Assembly: GCA_023423215.1 (NCBI GenBank)
Contig: JAFAFZ010000074.1
Span: 1-6,478, forward strand
Source: Actinomycetes bacterium
Lineage (GTDB): Bacteria; Actinomycetota; Acidimicrobiia; Acidimicrobiales; Microtrichaceae
Length of the DNA stretch: 6,478 bases
Reading direction: 5' to 3'
Positions 1-5,218 of this stretch are shown one piece after another. The position numbers were made by a program, and so were the translations under genes. Numbering within the stretch: position 1 is the stretch's first letter; every line of letters begins with the position of its first letter. The notes beneath the pieces were generated by a model. The model was not told the origin of the DNA and searched no databases. It saw nothing but the letters and a program-made list of their open reading frames with translations.

Positions 1-8
1 ACTCCTGC

Positions 9-1118
9 GTGACCTCCACGACCGAGCCCGACGAGTCGACCGCCCGGCGAGCTCCGGTCGACCTGCTGCGCCGCACCGCCGAGCTCATCGAGATCCCCTC
101 GGAGAGCTTCGGGGAGGGACCGATCACCGACGTCCTCGAGCGAGAGCTGCGGTCCCTGCCGCACCTCGAGGTCACACGCGTCGGCGACAACCTCGTGGCT
201 CGCACGACGCTCGGCCGCTCGACCCGAGCGATCCTCGCCGGGCACACCGACACGGTGCCCGCCAACGGCAACGCCTCGCCGCGCATCGAGGAGGACCTGC
301 TCTGGGGTCTCGGCTCGGCGGACATGAAGGGGGGTCTGGCGGTGATGCTCGAGCTCGCTCGCCGCCACCCCGAGCCCGCGCTCGACGTCACCTACGTCTT
401 CTACGCCCGCGAAGAGGTCGCCTCGATCCACAGCGGACTCGAGGAGCTGTTCACGCTGCGCCCGGACCTGCTCGAGGGCGACGTCGCGCTGCTCGGCGAG
501 CCGACCGACGGCGAGATCGAGGCCGGCTGCCAGGGCACGATGCGGTTCCGGGTGGTGCTGCGCGGCCAGCGGGCGCACATCGCACGGGCGTGGATGGGCC
601 GCAACGCCATCCACCGGCTGGGCGAGCTGCTCACCACGATCGCCGCGGTCGAGCCGCGCCAGCCCGTGCTCCTGGGCTGCGAGTTCCACGAGGCGGTGCA
701 GGTGGTGCGCGTCAGCGGCGGTGTTGCCGGCAACGTCGTCCCCGACGAGGCCGAGATCGACCTCTCGCACCGCTTCGCGCCGGACCGCACCCCGGAGCAG
801 GCAGAGGCCTACGTGCGCGAGCTGCTCGCTCCGCACCTCGGGGCCGACGACGTCGTCGAGCTCATCGACATGTCGCCCGCGGCGTACCCGGCGGTCGACC
901 ACCCGGTCATCGCCACGCTGATCGAGCGCAACGACCTCGCGGTGCGCGGCAAGCTCGGCTGGACCGACGTGGCGCGCTTCTCCGCACGCGGCGTGCCCGC
1001 GGTGAACCTCGGCCCGGGGGAGTCGCGCCTGGCGCACACCGCCGAGGAGCACCTGCGCCGCGACAGCATCGACCGCACCTTCGCCGCGCTGGACGACCTG
1101 TTGCGTCGGGGGCTCTGA
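9..1118 (+). CDS. dapE: Succinyl-diaminopimelate desuccinylase (M20 family metallopeptidase)
   Basis: This cytosolic enzyme hydrolyses N-succinyl-LL-2,6-diaminopimelate to succinate and LL-diaminopimelate, which feeds lysine and peptidoglycan synthesis. The 369-residue protein shows the M20 di-zinc signature in order: HTD (H79, D81), SADMKGG with bridging D105, REE with general base E135 and ligand E136, GEPTD with E164, and a C-terminal AHTAEEH with ligand H343. The lid/dimerisation domain (about residues 180-290) carries [14 protein letters not shown], close to the AHSARPW..NAIH motif of actinobacterial DapE. All metal and catalytic residues I can check are present. The start used is a GTG 8 bases from the window edge. 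No ribosome binding site is visible and the frame is open to the edge, so a start further upstream cannot be excluded. The N-terminus is about 20 residues longer than I remember for the mycobacterial enzyme. The neighbouring dapD encodes the matching succinyltransferase, which supports DapE over other M20 peptidases. Confidence 0.93.
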   Translation: MTSTTEPDESTARRAPVDLLRRTAELIEIPSESFGEGPITDVLERELRSLPHLEVTRVGDNLVARTTLGRSTRAILAGHTDTVPANGNASPRIEEDLLWGLGSADMKGGLAVMLELARRHPEPALDVTYVFYAREEVASIHSGLEELFTLRPDLLEGDVALLGEPTDGEIEAGCQGTMRFRVVLRGQRAHIARAWMGRNAIHRLGELLTTIAAVEPRQPVLLGCEFHEAVQVVRVSGGVAGNVVPDEAEIDLSHRFAPDRTPEQAEAYVRELLAPHLGADDVVELIDMSPAAYPAVDHPVIATLIERNDLAVRGKLGWTDVARFSARGVPAVNLGPGESRLAHTAEEHLRRDSIDRTFAALDDLLRRGL

Positions 1119-1132
1119 GCACCCTCTACGCT
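1101..1132 (+). promoter_or_regulatory. Possible dapD promoter overlapping the 3' end of dapE
   Basis: TTGCGT (1101-1106) and TACGCT (1127-1132) resemble -35 and -10 elements; TACGCT fits the actinobacterial TAnnnT -10 pattern well. The 20-bp spacer is longer than the usual 17-18, so the -35 assignment is doubtful. With only 56 bp between dapE and dapD, read-through from dapE is equally possible. Confidence 0.35.
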
Positions 1133-1174
1133 GCCGGGGCCCAGTCGAGCGTCGCCCAGACACCGGAGGTCCCC

Positions 1175-2314
1175 GTGAGCCACACCCTGCGCCCCACCAG
1201 CGCCGAGCAGTTCGCCGACCTGGCCGACGCGCTGCGCCAGCGTGAGGGGTACCGCGAGCCGGGTGCGTACGGCATCGGCGTCGCGACCTTCGCGCAGGAC
1301 GGGACGGTCCTGGACACGTGGTTCGGGAGCTGCAACGTCGCGCAGAACCTGGGTGCCGCCGCCGTGGTGGCGGACGTGGTCGGCTACGACGGCGGGGCGT
1401 CGACGCACGAGCTGGGCGAGGCGGAGCTGACCGAGCTGGTGCACCGCTTCGCCCCCTACGTCGACGGCGGCGGCGACCACCCGAACGTCGAGGTGCTCGC
1501 CGCTCTCGCACGAGCCGTGCCGCAGGAGAGCCCGCTGCCGGTGCGCCGACAGGCCGTCGTCACCTTCGTCGAGGACCTGGCCGATCCGCCGGTCGACGCC
1601 CACGACGTCTACCTGCGCCTGCACCTGCTCTCGAGCCGCCGCATCCGCCCGCACGGGGCGAACCTGGACGGGCAGTTCGGGTTGCTGGCGAACGTGGTGT
1701 GGACCTCGCTCGGGCCCTGCGACGTGCCGTCCTTCGACGCCGCCCGGACCCGCCTGCGGGCCCAGGGCGTGCCGTTCACGGTGTTCGGCATCGACAAGTT
1801 CCCCCGCCTGGTCGACTACGTCGCGCCGGTCGGCGTGCGCATCGCGGACGCGGACCGGGTGCGCCTGGGCGCCCACCTGGCCGAGGGCACGACCGTCATG
1901 CACGAGGGGTTCGTGAACTTCAACGCCGGCACCCTGGGCCCGGCGATGGTCGAGGGGCGCATCTCGGCGGGCGTCGTCGTCGGCGCCAACTCCGACGTCG
2001 GCGGCGGCGCGTCGATCATGGGCACGCTCTCCGGTGGGGGCAAGGAGGTCATCACGGTGGGCGAGGACTGCCTGCTTGGCGCGAACGCAGGCATCGGCAT
2101 CTCGCTCGGCGACCGCTGCGTCGTCGAGGCCGGGCTCTACGTCACCGGCGGCACGATCGTGACCCTGCCGGACGGCACCCACGCCAAGGCCCGCCAGCTG
2201 AGCGGCACACCGGACCTGCTCTTCCGGCGCAACTCCGCCTCGGGTGCGGTCGAGGTCCTGCCCCGCAGCGGTGCGTGGTCCGAGGGACTGAACACCGCCC
2301 TGCACGACAACTGA
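1175..2314 (+). CDS. dapD: 2,3,4,5-tetrahydropyridine-2,6-dicarboxylate N-succinyltransferase, actinobacterial type
   Basis: This enzyme transfers succinyl from succinyl-CoA to tetrahydrodipicolinate, the committed step of the succinylase branch of diaminopimelate/lysine synthesis; the family forms cytosolic trimers. The GTG start at 1175 has GGAGGT at 1164-1169, five bases upstream. The frame is open further upstream, but that part lies inside dapE. The product is 379 residues. The N-terminal domain contains [18 protein letters not shown] (33-50). A conserved core begins near YLRLHLLS (146-153) and continues through VWTSLGPC and [13 protein letters not shown]. The left-handed beta-helix (about 222-330) follows, with [33 protein letters not shown] and [11 protein letters not shown]260 in MVEGRIS aligns with the proposed catalytic Glu of the M. 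tuberculosis enzyme. The C-terminus has [14 protein letters not shown]. From memory the mycobacterial protein has 317 residues, so this one carries roughly 60 extra, split between an N-terminal extension and a longer segment around residues 51-123. Confidence 0.95.
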   Translation: MSHTLRPTSAEQFADLADALRQREGYREPGAYGIGVATFAQDGTVLDTWFGSCNVAQNLGAAAVVADVVGYDGGASTHELGEAELTELVHRFAPYVDGGGDHPNVEVLAALARAVPQESPLPVRRQAVVTFVEDLADPPVDAHDVYLRLHLLSSRRIRPHGANLDGQFGLLANVVWTSLGPCDVPSFDAARTRLRAQGVPFTVFGIDKFPRLVDYVAPVGVRIADADRVRLGAHLAEGTTVMHEGFVNFNAGTLGPAMVEGRISAGVVVGANSDVGGGASIMGTLSGGGKEVITVGEDCLLGANAGIGISLGDRCVVEAGLYVTGGTIVTLPDGTHAKARQLSGTPDLLFRRNSASGAVEVLPRSGAWSEGLNTALHDN

Positions 2315-2341
2315 GGCGAGTCGACCCGTCCGTCCTGCGGT

Positions 2342-2366
2342 GGCCGGCGGGCTGGGCGCGCCGGTC
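2342..2366. terminator. GC-rich hairpin at the dapD/lexA convergent junction
   Basis: CCGGCG (2344-2349) pairs perfectly with CGCCGG (2359-2364) across a 9-base loop. One G-U pair and one G-C pair extend the stem outward to 2342 and 2366. It fills most of the 50-bp gap between two convergent genes and reaches into the lexA stop codon. There is no T-run on either strand, so this would be a U-tract-less terminator of the kind often proposed in Actinobacteria. Confidence 0.5.
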
Positions 2367-2997
2367 AGAGCTTGCGCAGGACCGTGACGACCTTGCCGTA
2401 GACCTGGACCTCTCCGGGGGTGAAGACCATCGGCTCCATCGTCGGGTTGGACGGCTCGAGCACGACGTGGTCGCCCTTGCGCACGTAGGTCTTGACCGTG
2501 GCCTCTTCACCGGGGATGCCGGCGACCACGACGTCGCCGGAGCGCACGTCGGACTGGACCTTGGCCACGATGAAGTCGCCGTCGAGGATGCCGGCGTCGA
2601 TCATGGAGTCGCCGCGCACCCGCAGCATGAAGAGCTCGCCGTCGCCGGTGAAGTCCGCCGGGAGGGGGACCAGCTCCTCGACCTGCTCCTGGGCCAGCAC
2701 CCCGGTGCCGGCGGCGCCGTCGCCGACCAGCGGGACGTGGCGGGTGGGACGCCGCTCGGCGGTCGTGCCGCTCTCGCTGTCGGCGGTGACCTCGATCGCA
2801 CGCGGCTTGGTGGGGTCCCGTCGCAGGTAGCCGAGGCGCTGCAGGGTGTGCAGGTGGCTGTGCACCGTCGAAGGGGAGGCCAGGCCGACGGCCTCGCCGA
2901 TCTCCCGCACCGACGGGGGATAGCCCCGGTCGCCGACCGTCTTCTCGATGAACACCAGGATCTCCTGCTGGCGCGGCGTGAGCTGCGTGGTGGTCAT
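2365..2997 (-). CDS. lexA: LexA repressor (SOS response regulator, self-cleaving)
   Basis: LexA dimers repress SOS genes by binding CGAAC-N4-GTTCG operators. RecA filaments on damaged DNA trigger self-cleavage and derepression. The 210-residue protein has an N-terminal winged helix-turn-helix (about 5-70: LTPRQQEILVFIEK, YPPSVREIGEAVGLASPSTVHSHLHTL, PRAIEV). A linker follows, then the S24 peptidase domain (about 87-210). The cleavage site is A96-G97 in VGDGAAG, the nucleophile is S131 in RGDSM, and the general base is K169 in ATVKTY. Their spacing (35 and 38 residues) matches E. coli LexA within one residue, so autocleavage should be intact. The ATG at 2997 follows GGGAGG (3003-3008) five bases away and places the helix-turn-helix at the usual distance; the frame is open further upstream, but that sequence is the promoter and the divergent gene. 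A perfect LexA box and three more lie upstream, indicating autoregulation. Confidence 0.98.
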   Translation of the reverse strand: MTTTQLTPRQQEILVFIEKTVGDRGYPPSVREIGEAVGLASPSTVHSHLHTLQRLGYLRRDPTKPRAIEVTADSESGTTAERRPTRHVPLVGDGAAGTGVLAQEQVEELVPLPADFTGDGELFMLRVRGDSMIDAGILDGDFIVAKVQSDVRSGDVVVAGIPGEEATVKTYVRKGDHVVLEPSNPTMEPMVFTPGEVQVYGKVVTVLRKL

Positions 2998-3016
2998 GGG
3001 GTCCTCCCGGTGCTGA

Positions 3017-3030
3017 CGAACAGGTGTTTG
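3017..3030. promoter_or_regulatory. LexA (SOS) box 1, lexA-proximal
   Basis: CGAACAGGTGTTTG matches the Gram-positive SOS consensus CGAACRNNYGTTYG at every defined position. It lies between the lexA -10 element and the lexA ribosome binding site, over the expected transcription start, which fits autorepression. Confidence 0.9.
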
Positions 3031-3033
3031 GGG

Positions 3034-3039
3034 AGCGTA
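3034..3039 (-). promoter_or_regulatory. lexA -10 element
   Basis: Read on the minus strand this is TACGCT, fitting TAnnnT. A transcript start about 7 bases downstream would fall near 3027, inside the LexA box at 3017-3030, so bound LexA would block initiation. No convincing -35 is seen at 17-18 bp; TTCCGC (3060-3065) is 20 bp away. Confidence 0.55.
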
Positions 3040-3061
3040 GCAGCGGATCGGCCCCGAGCGC

Positions 3062-3075
3062 GGAACACTCGTTCG
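3062..3075. promoter_or_regulatory. LexA (SOS) box 2
   Basis: GGAACACTCGTTCG differs from CGAACRNNYGTTYG only at the first base. It lies 9 bases upstream of the TTGACA -35 of the LysM gene and about 23 bp upstream of the lexA -10 element, so it could affect both divergent promoters. Confidence 0.8.
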
Positions 3076-3084
3076 ATCCAGCCG

Positions 3085-3113
3085 TTGACATCGAACAGCC
3101 GTTCGGGCACGCT
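3085..3113 (+). promoter_or_regulatory. Promoter of the SOS LysM-protein gene
   Basis: A perfect -35 hexamer TTGACA (3085-3090) is followed, after 17 bases, by CACGCT (3108-3113), one base from the good actinobacterial -10 TACGCT. LexA box 3 occupies the spacer and box 4 covers the expected start near 3120. The arrangement suggests a strong promoter that is silent until LexA is cleaved. The predicted 5' untranslated region is about 83 nt. Confidence 0.7.
3092..3105. promoter_or_regulatory. LexA (SOS) box 3, inside the LysM-gene promoter
   Basis: CGAACAGCCGTTCG is a full match to CGAACRNNYGTTYG. It sits between the -35 and -10 elements of the plus-strand promoter, an ideal place for steric repression. 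Confidence 0.92.
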
Positions 3114-3119
3114 GTGCGT

Positions 3120-3133
3120 CGAACGTCCGTTCG
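3120..3133. promoter_or_regulatory. LexA (SOS) box 4, at the LysM-gene transcription start
   Basis: CGAACGTCCGTTCG is a full consensus match and begins seven bases after the -10 hexamer, on the predicted transcription start. Its centre is 28 bp from that of box 3. Confidence 0.92.
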
Positions 3134-3202
3134 GACGGGCCGGCACCCTTCTCCGGCACCCCTTCCCGTCTCACTGTCACACCTCCTCGGGAGACTGCAC
3201 CC

Positions 3203-3661
3203 ATGGCTGCGATCATCGACCTCCGCACCGGCACCACCCTCACCGACCCGGGCGACCTGCACACCCCGCCGCACAGCGTCCGCCGTCCCCAGCTCCGCCT
3301 CGTGCACGGCGGGCGTTCGGCCCGTGGCCGCCACCTCCGCCGCCAGTTCCTCGTGCGCCGGGCGCTCGTCCTCGTGGGCCTCGTCGTGGCGCTGTTCCTG
3401 CTGGTCCAGGTCGGCGGCCTCGTCGCCCAGGCCTTCTCGGCCCCCACACCCAGCACCGCCGGGGCCGGTGCCACCCGCTCCTACGTCGTCCAGCCGGGCG
3501 ACACGCTCTGGGCCGTCGCCGCCGAGGTGGCTCCCTCCGCGGACCCCGTGGTCGTGGTGGACCGCATCGTCGAGCTCAACTCCGTCGACGGCGCCGCCCT
3601 CCGCTCGGACTCGGCCCTCCTGGCCGGTCAGCGGCTGGTGGTGCCCTCGGACGCCGGCTGA
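3203..3661 (+). CDS. LysM-domain membrane protein, SOS-controlled (Rv2719c/ChiZ, DivS-like)
   Basis: This is a 152-residue predicted envelope protein. The first 53 residues are basic and Arg-rich and probably cytosolic. A single transmembrane helix spans about 54-77 (ALVLVGLVVALFLLVQVGGL). After a short linker, one LysM domain runs from about 93 to 147, with the YVVQPGDTLWAVA start, an internal VDRIVELNSVD segment and an LLAGQRLVVP end. LysM domains bind peptidoglycan, so the C-terminus should be outside. The ATG at 3203 has GGGAGA at 3189-3194, eight bases upstream. In M. tuberculosis the gene next to lexA (Rv2719c, ChiZ) encodes such a protein, is SOS-induced and disturbs division when overproduced; C. 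glutamicum DivS and Bacillus YneA play related roles. Topology, LysM domain, position and the operators here all agree, so I infer a damage-induced division or wall-growth inhibitor. Whether it has any hydrolase activity cannot be told; no separate catalytic domain is seen. Confidence 0.9.
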   Translation: MAAIIDLRTGTTLTDPGDLHTPPHSVRRPQLRLVHGGRSARGRHLRRQFLVRRALVLVGLVVALFLLVQVGGLVAQAFSAPTPSTAGAGATRSYVVQPGDTLWAVAAEVAPSADPVVVVDRIVELNSVDGAALRSDSALLAGQRLVVPSDAG

Positions 3662-3713
3662 GTCGGCACCGCGGCCGTGGGGGGCGAGAGATGCGGTTCG
3701 GCGACCTGCCGGG

Positions 3714-3719
3714 TAGCGT
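3714..3719 (+). promoter_or_regulatory. nrdR: nrdR -10 element, suggesting a leaderless transcript
   Basis: TAGCGT (TAnnnT) ends seven bases before the nrdR ATG at 3727, so transcription would begin on the start codon itself. No Shine-Dalgarno sequence precedes that ATG, which fits leaderless initiation, common in Actinobacteria. No clear -35 is visible. Read-through from the LysM gene, 65 bp upstream, is also possible. Confidence 0.5.
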
Positions 3720-3726
3720 CCGTCCC

Positions 3727-4212
3727 ATGCGATGCCCCGCATGTGGAGCGCTCGAGGACCGTGTGGTCGATTCGCGCGCTGCCGACGATGGCACGTCCAT
3801 CCGGCGCCGTCGCCAGTGCGAGCAGTGCTCCGCCCGGTTCACCACCTTCGAGCGCCTCGAAGAGGTGCCCACCGTGGTCGTCAAGCGTGACGGGCGCCGG
3901 GCCCCGTTCGATCGCTGCAAGATCGAGATCGGCGTGCGCTCGGCCTGCAAGGGCCGCCCGGTCGACGAGGCCGCCATCTCCTCCCTGGCGGGCCAGGTCG
4001 AGCTCCGGCTGCCGACCAACCGCGGCGAGGTCGAGGCCGCCCAGATCGGCGAGCTCGTCCTGGACGAGCTGCGTCGGCTGGACCCGGTGGCGGCCGTGCG
4101 CTTCGCCAGCGTCTACAAGTCCTTCGAGGACCCCGAGGACTTCGAGCGCGAGATCCAGCTCCTCGGCCAGCCCGGCGACGACGCCGCGCCCACACCGACG
4201 CCGTCGGCCTGA
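3727..4212 (+). CDS. nrdR: Transcriptional repressor NrdR (zinc ribbon plus ATP-cone)
   Basis: NrdR represses ribonucleotide reductase operons by binding paired 16-bp NrdR boxes, with its oligomeric state set by bound ATP or dATP. The 161-residue protein is close to the usual length. The zinc ribbon has C3 and C6 (CPAC) and C31 and C34 (CEQC), followed by the family signature ARFTTFER (36-43). The ATP-cone runs from about 49 to 139: VVVKRDGRRAPFDRCKI, then RFASVYKSFEDPEDF. The tail after about 145 is Asp/Ala/Thr/Pro-rich and not conserved. The ATG at 3727 gives the canonical MRCPxC start. An in-frame ATG at 3691 would add 12 residues; it follows a weak GGCGAG-like site, but the extension does not fit the family. 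The neighbour nrdJ (5427) is the expected regulatory target. The lexA / LysM gene / nrdR order is also found in mycobacteria. Confidence 0.97.
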   Translation: MRCPACGALEDRVVDSRAADDGTSIRRRRQCEQCSARFTTFERLEEVPTVVVKRDGRRAPFDRCKIEIGVRSACKGRPVDEAAISSLAGQVELRLPTNRGEVEAAQIGELVLDELRRLDPVAAVRFASVYKSFEDPEDFEREIQLLGQPGDDAAPTPTPSA

Positions 4213-4222
4213 GGGCGCCTCA
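4210..4222. terminator. Palindrome formed by the two convergent stop codons
   Basis: TGAGG (4210-4214), a 3-base loop (GCG) and CCTCA (4218-4222) form a perfect inverted repeat whose outer arms are the TGA of nrdR and the TGA (TCA on plus) of the reductase gene. Only seven bases separate the genes. The 5-bp stem has no T-run and would be a weak terminator alone. Confidence 0.35.
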
Positions 4223-4960
4223 CACGGCGTCGTGGGCCGTGCGGTAGGTCAGGAACAGGAAGTCGTCGTCCTCCCAGGCGCGGTGCAGGTGCTGGCGCAC
4301 CGGGTGCGCCTCGATCGGCCCGAGGATGCCGACCTTGTCGCCGCCGACCAGACGTGGCGCCACGCTCAGGAACAGCTCGTCCAGCAGGCCGAGCTGGTGC
4401 AGCTGGCCGAGCAGGCGGGGGCCGCCCTCGCACAGCACGACCTCGGCGCCGTCCGCTCGCAGGCCGGCCAGTGCGGCGGCGAGGTCCAGCTCCTCGTCGC
4501 CCACGGTGCGCAGCTCGACCCCGTCCGGCACGCCCGAGACGTCCGAGGACGCCGGGTGCAGCACCAACGGGTCGGGGCCGTCGCCCTGCAGGAACGGCTG
4601 GTCGGCCGGGATCTCCAGCGATCGGGAGACGACGGCCAGTCGTGGCACGTCGGCCAGGCCCGCCTCGCGCCGCCAGGGGAGCAGCTCGGGCGTGGTCGTC
4701 GGGCGGCGGTAGCGCTCGGTGCGTGCGGTGCCGGCCGCCACCAGGATGACGTCCGCAGCCGCTCGCAGCGTGTGGAAGATCGCCCGGTCCGTCTCGCTGC
4801 TCAGGCCACCGGACACGCCCTCGAGCGAGTAGGCGCCGTCCGCGCTGGCGACCATGTTCGCCATGACCCACGGGCGACCGGTGGGCGGCGTGCGGTCGTC
4901 ACGGGGCAGCAGTGAACGCACGTCGGGGGTCGAACCGGGGTGGGGGAGCAGCTCTCGCAC
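4220..4960 (-). CDS. Pyrimidine reductase family protein (stand-alone RibD C-terminal / DHFR-like domain)
   Basis: This 246-residue protein is a single RibD-C domain with the DHFR-like fold. It shows NMVASADGAY (35-44), an ADVILVAAGTARTERY segment (69-84) where NADPH is bound in the family, LCEGGPRLLGQL (176-187) and DELFLSVAPRLVGG (194-207). The N-terminal deaminase domain of bifunctional RibD is absent. Family members reduce 5-amino-6-(5-phosphoribosylamino)uracil in riboflavin synthesis; the mycobacterial homologue Rv2671 has been reported to reduce dihydrofolate. No riboflavin gene is in view, so the substrate is open: riboflavin intermediate, folate or another pterin. A dihydrofolate reductase role would fit neighbours involved in dNTP supply, but that is only inference. 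The start is a GTG at 4960 with no ribosome binding site. A -10 element six bases upstream suggests a leaderless transcript. The first 25 residues or so are not typical of the domain, so a start slightly downstream is possible. Confidence 0.85.
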   Translation of the reverse strand: MRELLPHPGSTPDVRSLLPRDDRTPPTGRPWVMANMVASADGAYSLEGVSGGLSSETDRAIFHTLRAAADVILVAAGTARTERYRRPTTTPELLPWRREAGLADVPRLAVVSRSLEIPADQPFLQGDGPDPLVLHPASSDVSGVPDGVELRTVGDEELDLAAALAGLRADGAEVVLCEGGPRLLGQLHQLGLLDELFLSVAPRLVGGDKVGILGPIEAHPVRQHLHRAWEDDDFLFLTYRTAHDAV

Positions 4961-4966
4961 GCCGGC

Positions 4967-4972
4967 ACCCTA
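4967..4972 (-). promoter_or_regulatory. -10 element of the pyrimidine reductase gene (leaderless)
   Basis: On the minus strand this reads TAGGGT (TAnnnT), followed by six bases and then the GTG start at 4960. Initiation on the start codon and translation without a leader are likely. No good -35 is seen at 17-18 bp; the region where it should be abuts the inverted repeat at 4994-5021. Confidence 0.55.
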
Positions 4973-4993
4973 ACCGTGTCGTCCGTGCCTACG

Positions 4994-5021
4994 GTCCACA
5001 GGTTGTCCCGGCCCTGTGGAC
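4994..5021. repeat. 9-bp perfect inverted repeat, operator-like
   Basis: GTCCACAGG (4994-5002) and CCTGTGGAC (5013-5021) are exact reverse complements separated by 10 bases; pairing stops abruptly on both sides. It lies about 34-61 bases upstream of the predicted start of the minus-strand reductase transcript, where an activator or repressor could bind, and about 190 bases upstream of the nrdJ promoter. It has no T-run, so it is not an obvious terminator. Confidence 0.6.
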
Positions 5022-5184
5022 GCCGAAACGCGCCGAGAGTGTTCCAAAGGGGATGAACGCGCCCGTCCTCGTGGACACCTGTCGCACCCCCGCCACCCAG
5101 GGTGACCGGGCGGTGAACTCCGTGCACGGTGCTGTCCCCACGCGCTGTGGGAAACTTCGCCGGAATCCACATGGTTCTCCCCTT
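5022..5184. other. Intergenic DNA without a supported gene
   Basis: This is the upstream half of the gap between the reductase gene and nrdJ. No frame has both a start signal and convincing codon use. The plus-strand frame ending at 5430 is open here (ATG at 5053 after AAGGGG), but its codons (AAA, CTT, AAT, CAT, TCT) are unlike the neighbouring genes. Repeated TCCACA/TGTGG words occur. CTGTGGGA (5145-5152) pairs exactly with TCCCACAG (5188-5195), which overlaps the nrdJ -35 region, 35 bases away. No transcription unit is evident. Confidence 0.5.
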
Positions 5185-5212
5185 TTGTCCCACAGGGAAG
5201 ACTCCCTAGTGT
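5185..5212 (+). promoter_or_regulatory. nrdJ: Probable nrdJ promoter with a palindrome across the -10
   Basis: TTGTCC (5185-5190) and TAGTGT (5207-5212) are separated by 16 bases; reading the -35 as TTTGTC gives 17. Transcription would begin near 5219. AGGGA (5194-5198) and TCCCT (5203-5207) form a perfect inverted repeat with a 4-base centre, and CAC (5191-5193) and GTG (5209-5211) extend it with one extra base on the right. CTAGTGT (5206-5212) resembles the right half of an NrdR box, but the left half of the 16-mer is poor. A repressor bound here would block the -10 element. Confidence 0.55.
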
Positions 5213-5218
5213 GCGTTG

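Noticed and set aside
809..2305. 498-residue open frame on the minus strand opposite dapE/dapD
   Set aside because: It is antisense to two well-identified enzymes, has no family motifs and low-complexity Arg/Val/Asp/His content; it is a high-GC frame shadow.
2998..3474. N-terminal extension of lexA in the same frame
   Set aside because: It would pass through the promoter, the LexA boxes and the divergent LysM gene. The start at 2997 has its own ribosome binding site and gives normal LexA length.
3653..3667. Small GCCG/CGGC hairpin at the LysM gene stop codon as a terminator
   Set aside because: It has only four pairs plus a possible G-U, a 7-base loop and no T-run, which is too weak to call in GC-rich DNA.
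1318..3726. Long plus-strand open frame running into nrdR
   Set aside because: Only the part from 3727 matches a protein family. The upstream part crosses dapD, lexA and the SOS control region and reads as Arg/Pro/Ala-rich noise.
3691..3726. Alternative upstream ATG for nrdR
   Set aside because: It adds 12 residues before the conserved MRCPxC start and lies upstream of the likely -10 element, so it would be absent from the leaderless transcript.
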